From positions 225,475,943 through 225,539,942 of the forward strand of contig NC_084482.1 of NCBI RefSeq assembly GCF_030035675.1: a DNA stretch of 64,000 bases, given 5' to 3'. Positions 1 to 12,610 of this stretch are shown in pieces; positions within the stretch are counted from its first letter, which is position 1; the number at the start of each line of letters is the position of its first letter. The notes beneath the pieces were generated by a model. The model did no database searches. It was given only the letters and a program-made list of their open reading frames with translations, and was not told the origin of the DNA. A program made the position numbers and the translations under genes. The DNA comes from Rhineura floridana. Lineage: Eukaryota > Chordata > Lepidosauria > Squamata > Rhineuridae.

Positions 1-925
1 GATTTACTCCCCTGCACTCATGTTTAGGATTGGTGAAACTGACCATGGGGGGGAGAGGGAGGGAGGGCTGCAGTGGCCAGGGGAGGAGGAAGAATGAAGA
101 GGGGAGGGGAGGAAGAATGGAGTAGGAAGGGAGAAAAAAGGGGAAGGAGGGGAACGGCAGGTTTGATCATTTACATGCTTATTGAGTTCAATGGGATTTA
201 CTCCCATGCAGTCATGGGTAGGATAGGTAATACTGACCATGGGGGAAAAGGAGTAGAGTGGAGAGGAGAGGGAAAGCGGAAGGAAGGGGAGAGGTGAGTG
301 GAAGGAGGGGTTGGGGGAAGGAGGGGATTGGAAGGGGAGAGGGAGGGACAAAGGAAGGGAGGGAAAGGTCAAAAGGGAGGAGGAGGCCAGGTTTGATCAT
401 TTGCATATTTATTGAGTTCAATGGGATTTACTCTCATGCAATCATGCTTAGGATAGGTCAAACTGACCATGGGGAAGGAGGCCTGGAGTGGGCAGGGGAG
501 GAGGAAGGGAGAGGAGAAGGGAAGGAGGGGAAAGGCAGGTCTGATCATTTGTATGCTTATTGAGTTCAATGGGATTTACTCCCGTGCCATCATGGTTAGG
601 ATAGGGAAGAAACTGACCATGGGGAGGAAGGGGAGAGTAGAGGGAATGGAGTGGAAAGGGGAGAGGAAGGAGGAGGGGGAGAGGAAGGAGGAGGGGGATG
701 GGGAGGAAAGAGGAAAGAGAGAGGGGGAGGGCAGGTTTGATCATTTGCATGCTTTTTGAGTTCAGTGGGATTTACTCTTGTGCAATCATGCTTAGGATAG
801 GTGACACTGAAGTGGGGAGGCAGGGAGGGGAGGAGAAGGGTGGGAGGGGGAAGGAAGAAGGGGAGGGGAGGAGATTGGGTGGGTGGGCACTGGGCAGAGG
901 GGGAACCCCCTTCCTTTCCAAAAGA
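1..925 (+). repeat. Purine-rich minisatellite with SINE-like core
   Basis: An imperfect tandem array. An about 85-bp core (gatcatttgcatgcttattg, then a GGGATTTACTCCC stretch and cttaggataggt..actgaccatgg) recurs near 1, 165, 390, 540 and 735. The cores are separated by G/A-rich spacers of 60-130 bp. The core resembles the GGGATTTACTCCC segment dispersed elsewhere in this window. The same array occurs in opposite orientation near 10580-11220 and in this orientation near 60880-61140. Long open frames here come from low-complexity GGA repeats and are not genes. Confidence 0.85.
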
Positions 926-1030
926 AAAAGATAGTAAACAGTACCATTGCTTTTCAGCATTTTCCCCAACTTTTTATTCTACAGCAGGCACATGTAGCCT
1001 CCCACCCAAATTTAAACCAAAGCTGTTCCT

Positions 1031-1320
1031 GGCCACATCCACACCAGACCTTTATTCCACTTTAGACAGTCATGGCTTCTCCCAAAGAATCCTGGGAAGT
1101 GTAGTTAGTGAAGGGTGCTGAGAGTTGCTAGGAGAGGCCCTGTTCCCCTCACAGAGCTTCAGTCAGAGTGGCTGACTGTTAATCCACTCTGGCCACTGGA
1201 GCTCTGTCAGGGGAAGAGGAGTCTCCTCTCAGTCCCCTTCACAAACCACACTTCCCAGGATTCTTTGGAGGAAGGCATGACTGTCTAAAGTGAAATAAAG
1301 ATCTGGCGTGGGTGTGGCCC
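1031..1320. mobile_element. Palindromic (fold-back) MITE, copy 1
   Basis: The two halves are inverted copies. ggccacatccacaccagacc at the left pairs with the right end near 1300-1320, and caaagaatcctgggaagtgt pairs with cacttcccaggattctttgg. There is no coding capacity. Related palindromes lie at 55383-55600 and 62568-62885. The form fits a non-autonomous DNA transposon; the superfamily is not fixed because clean target duplications were not identified. Confidence 0.7.
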
Positions 1321-1564
1321 TGATTAGGCAAGCCCAGCAGTTATGAATCTGGCTTTTAGAGCACTGTTGGTTCTTACTGAGCAGGCCCAGCGTTATCATT
1401 GATGTCAATGCAACATTGGTTAAATTAATTAAAAATCAGCCAGGCATTTTTTAAACTTTTAAAATGCAGAAGATGAAGGACAGAGTACGGGGCAAGGTCA
1501 GTAATAGGATTGCGTTGGCACCACCTTCATAGTCAGTCATTCACCCAGAGTATTTTTCCCCCTT

Positions 1565-2820
<1,256 letters not shown>

Positions 2821-2829
2821 CCAGTCAAG

Positions 2830-3040
2830 CTGCTATGGAGCCCGTCAGAGCTATATTGGGCAGGCATGTTTGGCCGTATGGTGCCGTGGGACCAGTCAAT
2901 GTGAGGGCAGTTGAAGTCACCTATTGCTACATCTCCCTTTTTCAATACTCCTTTGTTTTCATTTTTCATCTCAACATCACCCTGAGTATTTTGACCAGAG
3001 GGACAATGACACCTCCCCAGTGCTAAGTTACAAGGCATTA
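2830..3040 (-). mobile_element. Antisense CR1-like endonuclease relic, unit A copy
   Basis: Reverse-strand translation contains GDVAIGDFNCPHIDW, the GDFN-x-P-x-DW signature of the apurinic endonuclease domain of CR1-group LINEs. The same relic, in the same antisense orientation upstream of a finger exon, is seen at 10040-10460, 43950-44310 and 62110-62545. It therefore marks the ancestral intron of the gene family. This copy is the shortest. Confidence 0.65.
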
Positions 3041-3113
3041 CAGATGTAAACCATTTGTCTCTGCCTTGAACTCCTAAACAGGTTTTTCTTTTTCTTTCTT
3101 ATTTGCCCAAACA

Positions 3114-3115
3114 GG
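3114..3115 (+). other. Splice acceptor of finger exon A
   Basis: A T/C-rich tract ending ttgcccaaacag is followed by gtgaag. The tract and junction are nearly identical to those at 12173, 45035 and 60124 (- strand), and similar at 27713. Exon A is inferred to begin at 3115. The linker between 3115 and 3360 has in-frame stops in the frame of the fingers, including TAA at 3358-3360. Confidence 0.75.
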
Positions 3116-3399
3116 TGAAGGAGCCCCTTTTGGTGTCTTTGGAGACAGGCAAGCATTGAAGTAGGAAAAGAGACATCTGGAAATCGAAGGGGACTTACAG
3201 TAAAAGGCACAAGGAAAACAAGGCAGAAAGGAAATCTTGTACTTAGCAGACGGCTATTGTCAATGAACTCTTGATCCAGTAGGAAGATCACAAAGGGAAA
3301 AGGAAGGGAAAGCGTCCAGGGGGGTGGAATATTAAAAAAATAAACCAAAGGTTTTTTTAAAAATCCAAAACCCACAAAGGGGCGAAACCATATGAATGC

Positions 3400-5043
3400 A
3401 TGGAGTGTGGAAAATTTTTCAGACACCGTCACCACCTTACTTCGCATCCAAGAACCAATACAGCACAGAAAGCTTTTGAGTGCATGGAATGTGGAAAGAG
3501 ATTCAACAGGAGCTCTCATCTTACTTGGCATCAAAGAACCCACATAGGGGGGAACCGATATAAATGCATGGAATATGGAAACCTAACTTCACATCAAAGA
3601 ACCGACACAGGCTTGAAATCCACACAGTGTGGGAAAAGGTTCACTCAGAAGGGCTGTCTTACTCAACATAAAGACACGCACACAGAGCAGAAACTGCATG
3701 AATGCATGGAGTGTGGAAAGAGCTTCACTATGAGAAGCAAGCTTACCTTACATCTAAGAACCCACACAGGAGAGAAACCATATCAATGCACAGAGTGTGG
3801 GAAAAGTTTCAGTCAGAGCTCACAGCTTAATTCACATCACAGAATCCACACAGGGGAGAAGCCATATAAGTGCCTGGAGTGTGGAAAGAGTTTCAGTCAG
3901 AGTGGAGGGCTTTCCTCCCATCAAAGAACCCACACAGGAGTAAAACCATATAAATGCATAGAGTGTGGAAAAAGTTTCAGTCACAATCAAAGCCTTACTT
4001 CACATCACAGAATCCACACAGGGGAGAAGCTATATAAATGTCTGGAGTGTGGAAAGAGTTTCAGTCAGAGTGGAAGCCTTTCCTCCCATCAAAGAACCCA
4101 CACAGGAGAGAAACCATATAAATGTATGGAGTGTGGAAAGAGTTTTAGTGTAAGGAGTATACTTACCAAGCATCAAAAAACACACACAGGAGAAAAACCA
4201 TATGAATGCATAGAGTGCGGAAAAAGTTTCAGTGTTAGAGGAAATCTTTCCTCCCATCAAAGAACCCACACAGGAGAGAAACCATATAAATGTCTGGAGT
4301 GTGGAAAATGTTTCACTCATAGTAAAAGTCTTACTTTACATCAAAGAACACACACAGGGGAGAAACCATATAAATGCACGGAGTGTGGAAAGAGCTTTAG
4401 TGTAAGGAGTAAACTTATTTTGCATCAAAGAACACACACAGGAGAGAAACCGTATAAATGCATGGAGTGTGGAAAGAGTTTCAGTGTTAGGGGAAATCTT
4501 TCCTCCCATCAAAGAACCCACACAGGAGAGAAACCCTATAAATGCATAGAGTGTGGAAAATGTTTCAGTCAGAGCCAGTACCTTACTTTACATCAAAGAA
4601 CCCACACAGGAGAGAAACCATATTTATGCATACAGTGTGGAAAATGTTTCAGTCTCAGCCAACACCTTACATCACATTGCAGAACCCACACAGGGGAGAA
4701 GCCTTATAAGTGTCTGGAGTGTGGAAAGAGTTTCAGTCATAGTGGAAGCCTTACTTTACATCAAAGAACCCACACAGGAGAGAAACCATATAAATGTATG
4801 GAGTGTGGAAAGAGCTTTAGTGTAAGGAGTAAACTTACTTTGCATCAAAGAACACACACAGGAAAGAAACCATATGAATGCATGGAGTGTGAAAAGAGTT
4901 TCAGTGATAGTGGAAACCTTTCCTCCCATCAAAGAACCCACACAGGAGAGAAACCTTATAAATGCACAGAGTATGGAAAAAGTTTCAGTCACAGCCAACC
5001 CCTTACTTCACATCACAGAACCAACACAGGAGTAGCCATATAA
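3400..5043 (+). CDS. C2H2 zinc finger protein A (about 20 finger units)
   Basis: A nuclear DNA-binding protein of the KRAB-ZNF type by family. The frame is open from 3361 and the first Met is at 3400, inside the first finger, so the N-terminus is missing or lies in another exon. The 547 residues hold about 20 finger units of 28 residues with linker TGEKPY. About 16 have complete C-x2-C..H-x3-H. Finger 1 has lost its last His. Finger 3 has an internal deletion ([11 protein letters not shown]). Finger 4 lacks its first Cys and finger 20 its second (CTEYG). An in-frame TAA at 5041-5043 ends the frame inside a finger, and three more fingers follow in the same frame. The matching promoter and KRAB exon would lie upstream of the window. 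It could be a truncated functional gene or an early pseudogene; I favour decay. Confidence 0.8.
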   Translation: MECGKFFRHRHHLTSHPRTNTAQKAFECMECGKRFNRSSHLTWHQRTHIGGNRYKCMEYGNLTSHQRTDTGLKSTQCGKRFTQKGCLTQHKDTHTEQKLHECMECGKSFTMRSKLTLHLRTHTGEKPYQCTECGKSFSQSSQLNSHHRIHTGEKPYKCLECGKSFSQSGGLSSHQRTHTGVKPYKCIECGKSFSHNQSLTSHHRIHTGEKLYKCLECGKSFSQSGSLSSHQRTHTGEKPYKCMECGKSFSVRSILTKHQKTHTGEKPYECIECGKSFSVRGNLSSHQRTHTGEKPYKCLECGKCFTHSKSLTLHQRTHTGEKPYKCTECGKSFSVRSKLILHQRTHTGEKPYKCMECGKSFSVRGNLSSHQRTHTGEKPYKCIECGKCFSQSQYLTLHQRTHTGEKPYLCIQCGKCFSLSQHLTSHCRTHTGEKPYKCLECGKSFSHSGSLTLHQRTHTGEKPYKCMECGKSFSVRSKLTLHQRTHTGKKPYECMECEKSFSDSGNLSSHQRTHTGEKPYKCTEYGKSFSHSQPLTSHHRTNTGVAI

Positions 5044-6000
<957 letters not shown>

Positions 6001-6360
6001 ACTATCTACCAATTAAATTGTCACCAGGACCCTTACTGTTATTCCATGTTCCCTTCATTTCCTCTTCCCTCTCTCCGAGGGATCTTCTCTCTCCTCCAAC
6101 ATAAACAGTAAGCATGGTTCATTACTGATTGGCCTGTTTGTCCTTCGTAACAAAATGAAGAAGGTTGTTCCTGACATATATAAACTTATACTATTTTGGC
6201 AGATGCAAAGCACTAAACCTTGATGTGGCTAACATGACTAGGTTGCTGCTGAAGGACGGGTAATCAATTTAATCATCATCATCATAAGTCATCCTGTGGC
6301 CTTGTTTCCTCAATAAATGTGGGGACAGAGTTGACATCTGGGCTTGTTTCAGGGTTTCAT
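6001..6360 (+). other. 3'UTR of gene A with polyadenylation signal
   Basis: The sequence aacagtaagcatggttcatt and what follows is shared with the 3' ends of genes B (15220-15480) and D (48470-48720), so it is family 3'UTR. A canonical AATAAA lies at 6312-6317 (cctcaataaatgtgggg). Gene D has gagtaaat at the matching place, with another AATAAA at about 48625. Confidence 0.65.
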
Positions 6361-6479
6361 CATTTTTTTCTTTTTTGAGTGGAACATCATTCCTGATGAG
6401 AAGCTGTTTCAGATGAGGATGTTGTCTGTAGATAAGGAGAAGCCTATCCCTGAAGTCCTGTGTGAGGGAAGTGGAATGT

Positions 6480-7112
6480 TAAGATGATAGTTGCAAAAGG
6501 AACAGTACTGAGAGAAGTTGACGATTTCTGGATATATGCTAAATTCCCTCTGGTTCCCTCAAATTAAACTTAACCATGCCCCGGCTGCTTATCTTACCAG
6601 TTTGACCTGTGCTCAGTTGCGCAGAGCCTTTACAGAATTGCGGTTTCAAACCATGCCCTCAGCTATTCTAGAGGGCAGATATAAGGGCACCCCGATCGCT
6701 GAACGCCTCTGTATTTTTGGTTGTAAAGTCCCTGAAGATTTAGCCCATTATATGCTTTTATGTCCCTTATATCAGCACCCCAGAGAAAAATTTTTAGCTT
6801 CTTGTTTGAGTTCCACCAGGGGGTCTCCCAATGCAAAATTAGTAATAGAGTTATTAATGGACAATAACAAGCAGGTCACAATTGCATTGGCTAATTTTGC
6901 TTTCGCTGCTAAAAAGCTTAGAGCAGCGTACGTAAACTCCCTATGAAACCAACTTGGTGACATACTCAAGTTTTAAGTCTTCTGATTTTAAAATGTTTTC
7001 TTGTAATCCTTTGTGCCAAATCATGTCTAATTGTTTTTATTCTGTTATTTTTATGATGCAACGGCCTATGGCTATATGCAAATAAAGGAAATTGATTGAT
7101 TGACTATTGTCT
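6480..7112 (+). mobile_element. LINE 3' end: reverse transcriptase C-terminus and tail
   Basis: An open segment 6518-6946 (142 residues) contains RAFTELRFQTMPSAILEGRY and a Cys-rich C-terminal motif, CIFGCKVPEDLAHYMLLCPLY, as seen after the RT domain of non-LTR elements. It is followed by an A/T-rich 3'UTR ending aataaaggaaattgattgat, a short tandem tail. The 5' end is truncated. The family was not identified with certainty; it is neither the L1 nor the L2-group type seen elsewhere in the window. Confidence 0.65.
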
Positions 7113-7222
7113 CCATTTTGGTTAATGACTGTGCCAAAGTATTGATAATCCTTGACAAGTTCAGTGTCCTCATTGTCAACTTTAAAGTAGGGAAGAGCTA
7201 AGCAGGGGTTGAGGGATTTGCT
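7110..7222 (-). mobile_element. RTE/BovB-like LINE fragment
   Basis: The reverse strand reads FKVDNEDTELVKDYQYFGTV followed by INQNGDNSQ. This matches the late RT segment typical of RTE-type LINEs (..VKDYxYLGSVIxxNGDxSQEI..). Only about 110 bp remains. Confidence 0.6.
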
Positions 7223-7439
7223 GCTCCCCCCACCTTGCAATCCTGTGCATGTTTACTCAGAAGTAAATCCCACCCTGTTGAATGGGGCTTACCCACTAGG
7301 ACTGGCGTCAGTTTTGCTGAGACGGCACCTTGGCATTGCACCTGCACTCTTTGCCCACTCACTTCTCCCTGCTTCTCATCACATCTGTGGCTCCCACTGG
7401 CCCTCAGAATTATCCCCAGGCCAGCAGAACAGTGAGTGC

Positions 7440-7540
7440 TTTTCTACCCTATATCTCAGTGGTAGGCTGAGCATGTGCTTTGCGTGCAGAAGGTCCTGGG
7501 TTCAATCTTTTGCATGTCCTTGTGAAAGGGGAAAAATGTT
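7440..7540 (+). mobile_element. tRNA-derived SINE head
   Basis: tatctcagtggtaggctgag is an A-box-like start and tgggttcaatc is B-box-like. Both match the tRNA-type SINE head also present at 18775-18890 (-) and 35790-35890 (+). A short (TG)n run follows at 7577-7591. Just upstream, 7230-7310 is a piece of the dispersed ttactcagaagtaaatccca repeat. Confidence 0.6.
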
Positions 7541-7679
7541 CTAGGTTGTTTGTGTGACGATCCCACAGCTGGCTCTGTGTGTGTGTGTGTGCTATTACAT
7601 TCAGTGATATACGGATATTACAATTTATGAGTAACATTAGTACAAAAAACATTACTAAGGATTCTGTATGGTCTAGTAA

Positions 7680-8800
7680 GCGAGGAGTGTCGGTAGAACA
7701 GGTTCCGAAGTGCAAGGAGGGCAACTTAAAGAAAGGAGGGGGCTTTCTCCAAAGGCGGGAGATATTCCGAGGGGCGGAGTTCTGGCAGTTGAGTCTCGTC
7801 CTTTCGTTTTCCAGAACGGGGAAACCCACGTGGTCTGATCCCCTGAGAAAGGGAAGGCTGGTGCCTGGAGCGGACAAAGCGGTAAGGGGGGGTTAATTTG
7901 CCTCTTTCTTGGGGGAGGAAGAGCCCCCTCCCAAACGCCCCTCTGGGAATGCATGCACTCCGGCCGAGAGAGGGAGAAAAACTCGGTGCGGGGGCCGAAC
8001 AGCTAGTCTTGCATTGCACAATCCTGTTTAAATCTCCCTCTCCCGTGGAGAGCAACTCCCTCCGGCCTCGTGATGGGGAGGAGGAAAAAGAGCTCCCCCA
8101 AGAAGGAAGAGATCCCCCTCACCAAGAATCGCCCCGCTGCTCTCCAACTGATCCCCCCCGCTCAACTTGCAGGCTCCTCCCGCCCTCTCCTTTCTGAGTT
8201 CTGTCTAGTGGGGGGGGGAGACAAAGCAGCCTCCTTTGGGGGGGGTAAATGGCTGCAGGCAGAGGCTGGAGGGAATGAACCGCGAAAGCCCCCTTCTTCC
8301 CCGGAGGGGCTTCTCCGCTGACCTCCGGGCTATTCATTCATTTGCAGGGTTTCTTTCTGCCTGTCCGCCATGCGGTCCCCGGGGTGGGCTGTCTCCAACC
8401 CGGGCTCCGCGGCAGAGAGAAGCGGGACTGGCCCCGGGCATCAGCCTTAGCGCTGGTTCCTGTAGGGAGGGGTCCTGGGGACACCCCGAGGTCCTCGACT
8501 CGAGGCTCACGGGAAGGGGCTCCCCAGCTTTGCTTCTGGCGCCGCGGGATGCCACAGCTGCCCCCCGGGAAGGCGCGGCGCCCCCTTGCGAGGGTCACAG
8601 GCTGCTCCCTCCAGTCCTCTATTAAGTCCCGAATCAAGAATCTGCAGCGCTGTTGAACACGCAGAAGGCAGCTGTTCTTTGGGCCCTTTTCAGACATCTG
8701 GTCGGAGTCCCCCTGTCAGGCCAGGAGGAGGAGAAATGCAGTGGGCTGTAAATAAGGAGGCTACACTTGGTGATTTTTAGGGGGTCCTCGTAGCAGAGTT
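7680..8800 (+). promoter_or_regulatory. CpG-rich promoter / first exon block of gene B
   Basis: A GC- and CpG-rich island in otherwise A/T-rich DNA. It contains tattccgaggggcgg, then ggctggtgcctggag and a donor, aaagcg/gtaagg, at 7881/7882. The same block with the donor in the same context occurs at 22480-23190 (donor 22708) and 40255-41520 (donor 40463). Each lies 4.3-5.0 kb upstream of a finger exon. I infer a non-coding first exon and housekeeping-type promoter, as is usual for KRAB-ZNF genes. No TATA box is evident. Open frames on both strands here are GC-driven and are not supported as genes. Confidence 0.65.
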
Positions 8801-8872
8801 TTCTACTGTACCTGCTGAGATTTTGAGTTAGTTTCTTCTCCCCAAATTTTCCCTCTCCCCCTCCCCCCACTT

Positions 8873-8994
8873 GGTGTCCTTTGAGGAGGTGACCGCCTGT
8901 CTGTCCAAGGAGGAGCGGACTGTGCTGGATCCAGGCCAAAGGGCTCTGTAGAAAGACGCCTTGCTGCGGATCTGTGGGAATGTGACTTCTCTGG
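8873..8994 (+). pseudogene. KRAB-A exon of gene B, with nonsense codon
   Basis: From 8874 the + strand reads VSFEEVTACLSKEERTVLDP, then GQRAL, a TAG, and KDALLRICGNVTSL. A donor g/gtaggg follows at 8995. This is a KRAB-A box, the TRIM28-binding repressor domain (family consensus about VSFEEVAVYFTEEEW..LDPGQRALYKDVM). Tyr of the ALY motif is replaced by TAG, and the EEW Trp is Arg. No AG acceptor occurs in the roughly 40 bp of pyrimidine-rich DNA before it. The stop is shared with the copies at 41601 and 63998. The box can no longer be translated through. Confidence 0.85.
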
Positions 8995-8999
8995 GTAGG

Positions 9000-10035
9000 G
9001 ATCCTTCTGTCCGTCCCTTCTGTGGTATGGCTGAAAGGCTTGCAGCCCTGTTATTATTAGTTATGGGTAAGGCTGTGGCCAGAGAGGAAGGCTGTGTCCA
9101 GTAAGTCTGCCCTGCCCATCCTGAGCCTTCCTGTGTCACCGTCTTCTGGCCTGGCAAGGACTGAAGGTACAAGAGCAGTTTCTCTCTATGCTGGGTCTTC
9201 TCGTCCTGTTGCTGTGAGGGGAGGACTTCTGCCTTCTCCACTATACCAGTGAGGGGAAGACTTAATTTGATAGTACTGTGGTCACTCTTCCCAGTTGGTT
9301 TGACAACACTTCTGTCTCTCTCTCCTGGGGCCATTTAATCTTAAATCTGTCATGATCACTGTGTCCCCAAATCCTTGAAACCCCAAAACCAGCTCTGGAA
9401 CGTAGAACGCTGCTGAACACCACAGCTCTTTTTCAGGGACCCTGTAGTCACCAACTTCACCAGGGCTGGTAAATAATTAAAGCCAACCCTGACAGGTAGG
9501 CCATGTTGCTAGCACCCCTTCTGTCCACCAGTCTGGGCCAGGGGACTCTTAACACCTTAAGTTAATGTCAGTGGGATTTCAAAGACACAAGAGCTAAAGA
9601 CCAGACTCTGCTTCTTGCAGCCCGTGCAAAACAGCCAAAGAGGAGCAAATAACCCAAAGTCCAAGGTGCTGGTTTCACTCAACAAGGCTTACCAAAAAAC
9701 ACACACCAGTTAATATGAGGTAGCTTTATTAAAAATATAAGTGCATATGAAAGAGCAGCATGAAAATCCTGAAACCCAGAATGCCCACAAGGCACAGGTA
9801 GAACTCTAATAAAGATCAAAGGGCGGTTGCAAATTGAAGCACATGATGAAAATTGAAGCACATGATGAAAATTAAGAAACTAACTTCCTAACATTAAGAA
9901 ACACGAACAGAGCTTAGAATAAGAAGAGGCCTGGCAGCAACAGCTGAAGGGCCTAATATCCAATCAGGAGATCCTGGAAGGTGGAATATTCCAGGGCCTT
10001 CTCCCTCCTTCTCATAGGTGTGCTCCCACAGCTAG
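9000..10035 (+). other. Conserved intron block of gene B
   Basis: No exon is recognised. The block is paralogous to 41720-42790 (+) and 63870-62890 (- strand). Landmarks are gtgtccagtaagtctgccct, gaggggaagacttaatttga and an A-rich stretch with ttaatatgaggtagctttat. Reverse-strand frames of 100-168 codons occur in all three copies. They carry stops and differ between copies, so I treat them as intronic. A short duplication, attgaagcacatgatgaaa, lies at 9834-9870. Confidence 0.6.
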
Positions 10036-10465
10036 CTAAGGCTAAGGACTTTGAGTGCATGCAGGTATCTTAATCCTGGCTCGTCTAGAAAGGGAAAAGA
10101 TGTTACCCATAAGGCTGCATTCCAGTAGTAAGATGTTACCCACAATTCTTCATGGCAAAGCCATGTTTTCAGGCCAAATGAACACATTTTCTTGACAAAG
10201 TCCATGGTCGCCGCCCCTCTGGTCAGTTCCATGTTCTGGGGAACTGTTATTTAGGTTATGTAGAAATATCACCTCTTGATTTTGACAGGAACGCACACGT
10301 AGCCAGTCAATGTGAGGTTAGTTGAAGTTGCCCACTGTTACATTTCCTTTTTAGATAGTCCTTTGATTTCATTTTTCATCTCAATATCTCCCTGAGCATT
10401 TTGACCAGAGGGACAATTACATATCCCCAGTGCTAAATTACAAGGCATGATCTAAAGCACTGATG
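10036..10465 (-). mobile_element. Antisense CR1-like endonuclease relic, unit B copy
   Basis: On the reverse strand this matches the better preserved copies at 43950-44310 and 62110-62545: FLHILNNC-like and ELTRGAATMDFVKK, then LKTWLCHEELWVTS, downstream of a diverged GDFN region near 10330. Its position between the KRAB exon and the finger exon is the same in units B, D and E. Confidence 0.6.
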
Positions 10466-10579
10466 CAGAGTGGTCTCCTAATTTGTTGAAATTAATGAAA
10501 GATCAACCATGTTCACAAAGTACCTGTAATCCTATTGCTGACCTTGCCTCATACTCTGACCTTCAATTTCACCTGTCCT

Positions 10580-11225
10580 AAGGATGATTGCGTGGAAGTA
10601 ACTCCCATTAAACTCAATAAGCATGCAAATGATCATCCCTCCCCTCCCTAACTCCTACGCCTCACCCCTTACCCTCTCTAGCCATGATGGCTGTGCTCTG
10701 CCACCCTAGTCAGAGGCAGCATGCTTCTGAAAACCAGTTGCCAGAAGCCTCAGGAGGGGAGAGTGTTCTTGCACTCGGGTCCTGCTTGCGGGCTTCCCCC
10801 AGGCACCTGGTTGGCCACTGTGAGAACAGGATGCTGGACTAGATGGGCCACTGGCCTGATCCAGCAGGCTCTTCTTATGTTCTTATGTTCTCTCCCTTCC
10901 ATTTCCTCCCTTCTCCCCTCCCTTCTCTCCCCACTCCAGCCCTCTCTCCCTCCACCATGCTCAGTTTCACCTGTCCTAAACTTGATTGCATGGGAGTAAC
11001 TCCCATTGCATGGGAGTAAATCCCATTAAGATGAATAAGCATGAAATGATAACTTCTGCCCTCTTCCTCTCCTCCCCCTCCCACCTGCTCCCATCTCCCC
11101 ATCTCCCCTCTGCCCTTCCTCCTCCCCTCCCCCATAGTCAGTTTCACCTATCCTAAGCATGATTACAGGGGAGTAAATCCCATTGAACTCAATAAGCACG
11201 CAAATGATCAACCCATTCTCAGTAA
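10580..11225 (-). repeat. Minisatellite as at window start, with CR1-type 3' end inside
   Basis: Cores with aagcatgcaaatgatc occur in reverse orientation at about 10575-10645, 10960-11050 and 11140-11215. They are separated by C/T-rich spacers (ctcccctcc). Between the first two, 10690-10890 is a dispersed element on the + strand ending ggatgctggactagatgggc and cttcttatgttcttatg, the octamer-type 3' tail of CR1 LINEs. A related tail sits at 21790-21930. Gene E has the same minisatellite in the same intron (60880-61140), so it was present in the ancestor of B and E; gene D lacks it. Confidence 0.75.
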
Positions 11226-12173
11226 ACTTGCACAGGATCCCATTTCTTACCTCACAGAATAAAAAGCAGACAAATTCACCAAGCACTTCAGTTCGCCCAT
11301 CTTGGCTCGGGGTATTGTAGCATCAGCAGTTAGACACTTACATCTCAAGCCCTGGCCTGGGAGGTGGCTCCTTAGTCCCACCAATGCATCTCGCCTGTAA
11401 GGATGGTGGCTAAACTTTGTCTTCCTTTCCCTGGCCAGAATTTTGGATGATGGCACTAGCCTTTCTTCTCCTCTTATCCCACTTTTCCTGCCTGCTACCT
11501 TTAAACATCACACTTGCCTCTGACCCTGTTGGATTGAAGAAGAGCTGGAAGTCCTGATCTTGACTGGCTGGAACTTGACCCTTGTTGAGACCGATTATAA
11601 ATCCCTCAATAAATAAATGAATCTGTTTACGATGTAAACCTTGCAGACAGAGCTCTAGGCTTCAAAGGCACAAGCCTCATCTCAACTCTCTGATTTGCTC
11701 TGGAACTTTTCCCTGCCTGCAACTTTTGGACCTCACTTTTGCATCTGGCCTTGTTGGGTCGATGGACAGCTTCCCCCACATCCTGATTTTGGCCTTTGTT
11801 GATGTCTAAATCAGAGAGAATTGTTTCATTGCAGGACAGGTTATAAAGGGAACAGGTATTCCACCTGCCCTTCTTAGACTAGATTCAGAAGTTGCAGGCA
11901 AAATATAGACATGAATGGGTATGGTGGTGAGCAATTCCCTCCCAGTACATCACACCACCACAAACCTGTGTAGCACTGGTCTTGGGCCACGACTGCCTTT
12001 GTATCTCACCACCTACTCTTTGGGTCATTACCAAATTTCCTTTCCATCATATAACCTCCTGGATATTTGAATGTAGAGAAGCAGCTCATTGTATTTGATC
12101 CTTGATCCAATCCTTTGTCTCTGCCTTGAACTCCTAACAGGTTTTTCTTTTTCTTTCTTGTTTGCCCAAACAG
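11226..12173 (+). other. 3' intron segment of gene B and finger-exon acceptor
   Basis: From about 11690 on it is paralogous to 44505-45035 of gene D (ggacctcacttttgcatctg, ..gtcttgggccac.., ..ggatatttgaat..). It ends with a T/C tract and ttgcccaaacag at 12173. No coding exon was recognised between the KRAB exon and this acceptor. Confidence 0.6.
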
Positions 12174-12610
12174 GTGAAGGGCAGGAGAAGAAGCATTATA
12201 TGGATCCCTTTGTAGTGTCTTTGGAAACAAGAAAGCAGAAAGCGGGAAAAGAGACATCTGGGAATCAAAGGGGACTTAAAAGGCAGATGATAAACCAAAG
12301 AAAGAAGAAATATTATACTTTGCAGGATGCTGTTATTGAAGAATTCTTGATCCCATAGGAAGATCACAAAGGGAAAGAAAGGGAAAGTGTCCAGTGTGGG
12401 GGAAACTATTAAAAAGTAAGCCAAAGTAAAATTGTGGAACCTACAGGTGGGAGAAACCATATGAATATATGGAGTGTGGAAAGTGTTTCAGACTGTCATC
12501 ACATGTAGTATGGAAGGTCTGTCTATATAAGAAAGAAGCTTACATTATATCAAAGAACCCATACGGAGAAGAAAACGTATATGTGAATTGAATGTGGAAA
12601 GACTGTCAGT
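12174..12610 (+). pseudogene. Linker and first degenerate fingers of exon B
   Basis: The exon starts GEGQEKKHYMDPFVVSLETR.. and stays open to a TAG at 12356-12358. Degenerate finger text follows (ggagaaaccatatgaatata tggagtgtgg; acccatacggagaag). A TGA at 12584-12586 lies in the frame of the main array. The linker is the counterpart of that in exons A, C, D and E, and all carry stops. It therefore looks untranslated or decayed in the whole family. Confidence 0.65.

Noticed and set aside
7898-8800. Several 80-130 codon frames on both strands, also 40289-41555
   Set aside because: CpG-rich promoter blocks give long chance frames. The frames are not conserved between the three paralogous blocks.
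8828-9334. Reverse-strand frame of 168 codons, with counterparts at 41503-42153 and 63468-63833
   Set aside because: It overlaps the KRAB exon and conserved intron in antisense, varies in length, and contains frame breaks between copies. I could not link it to a known protein, so it is left as intron sequence.
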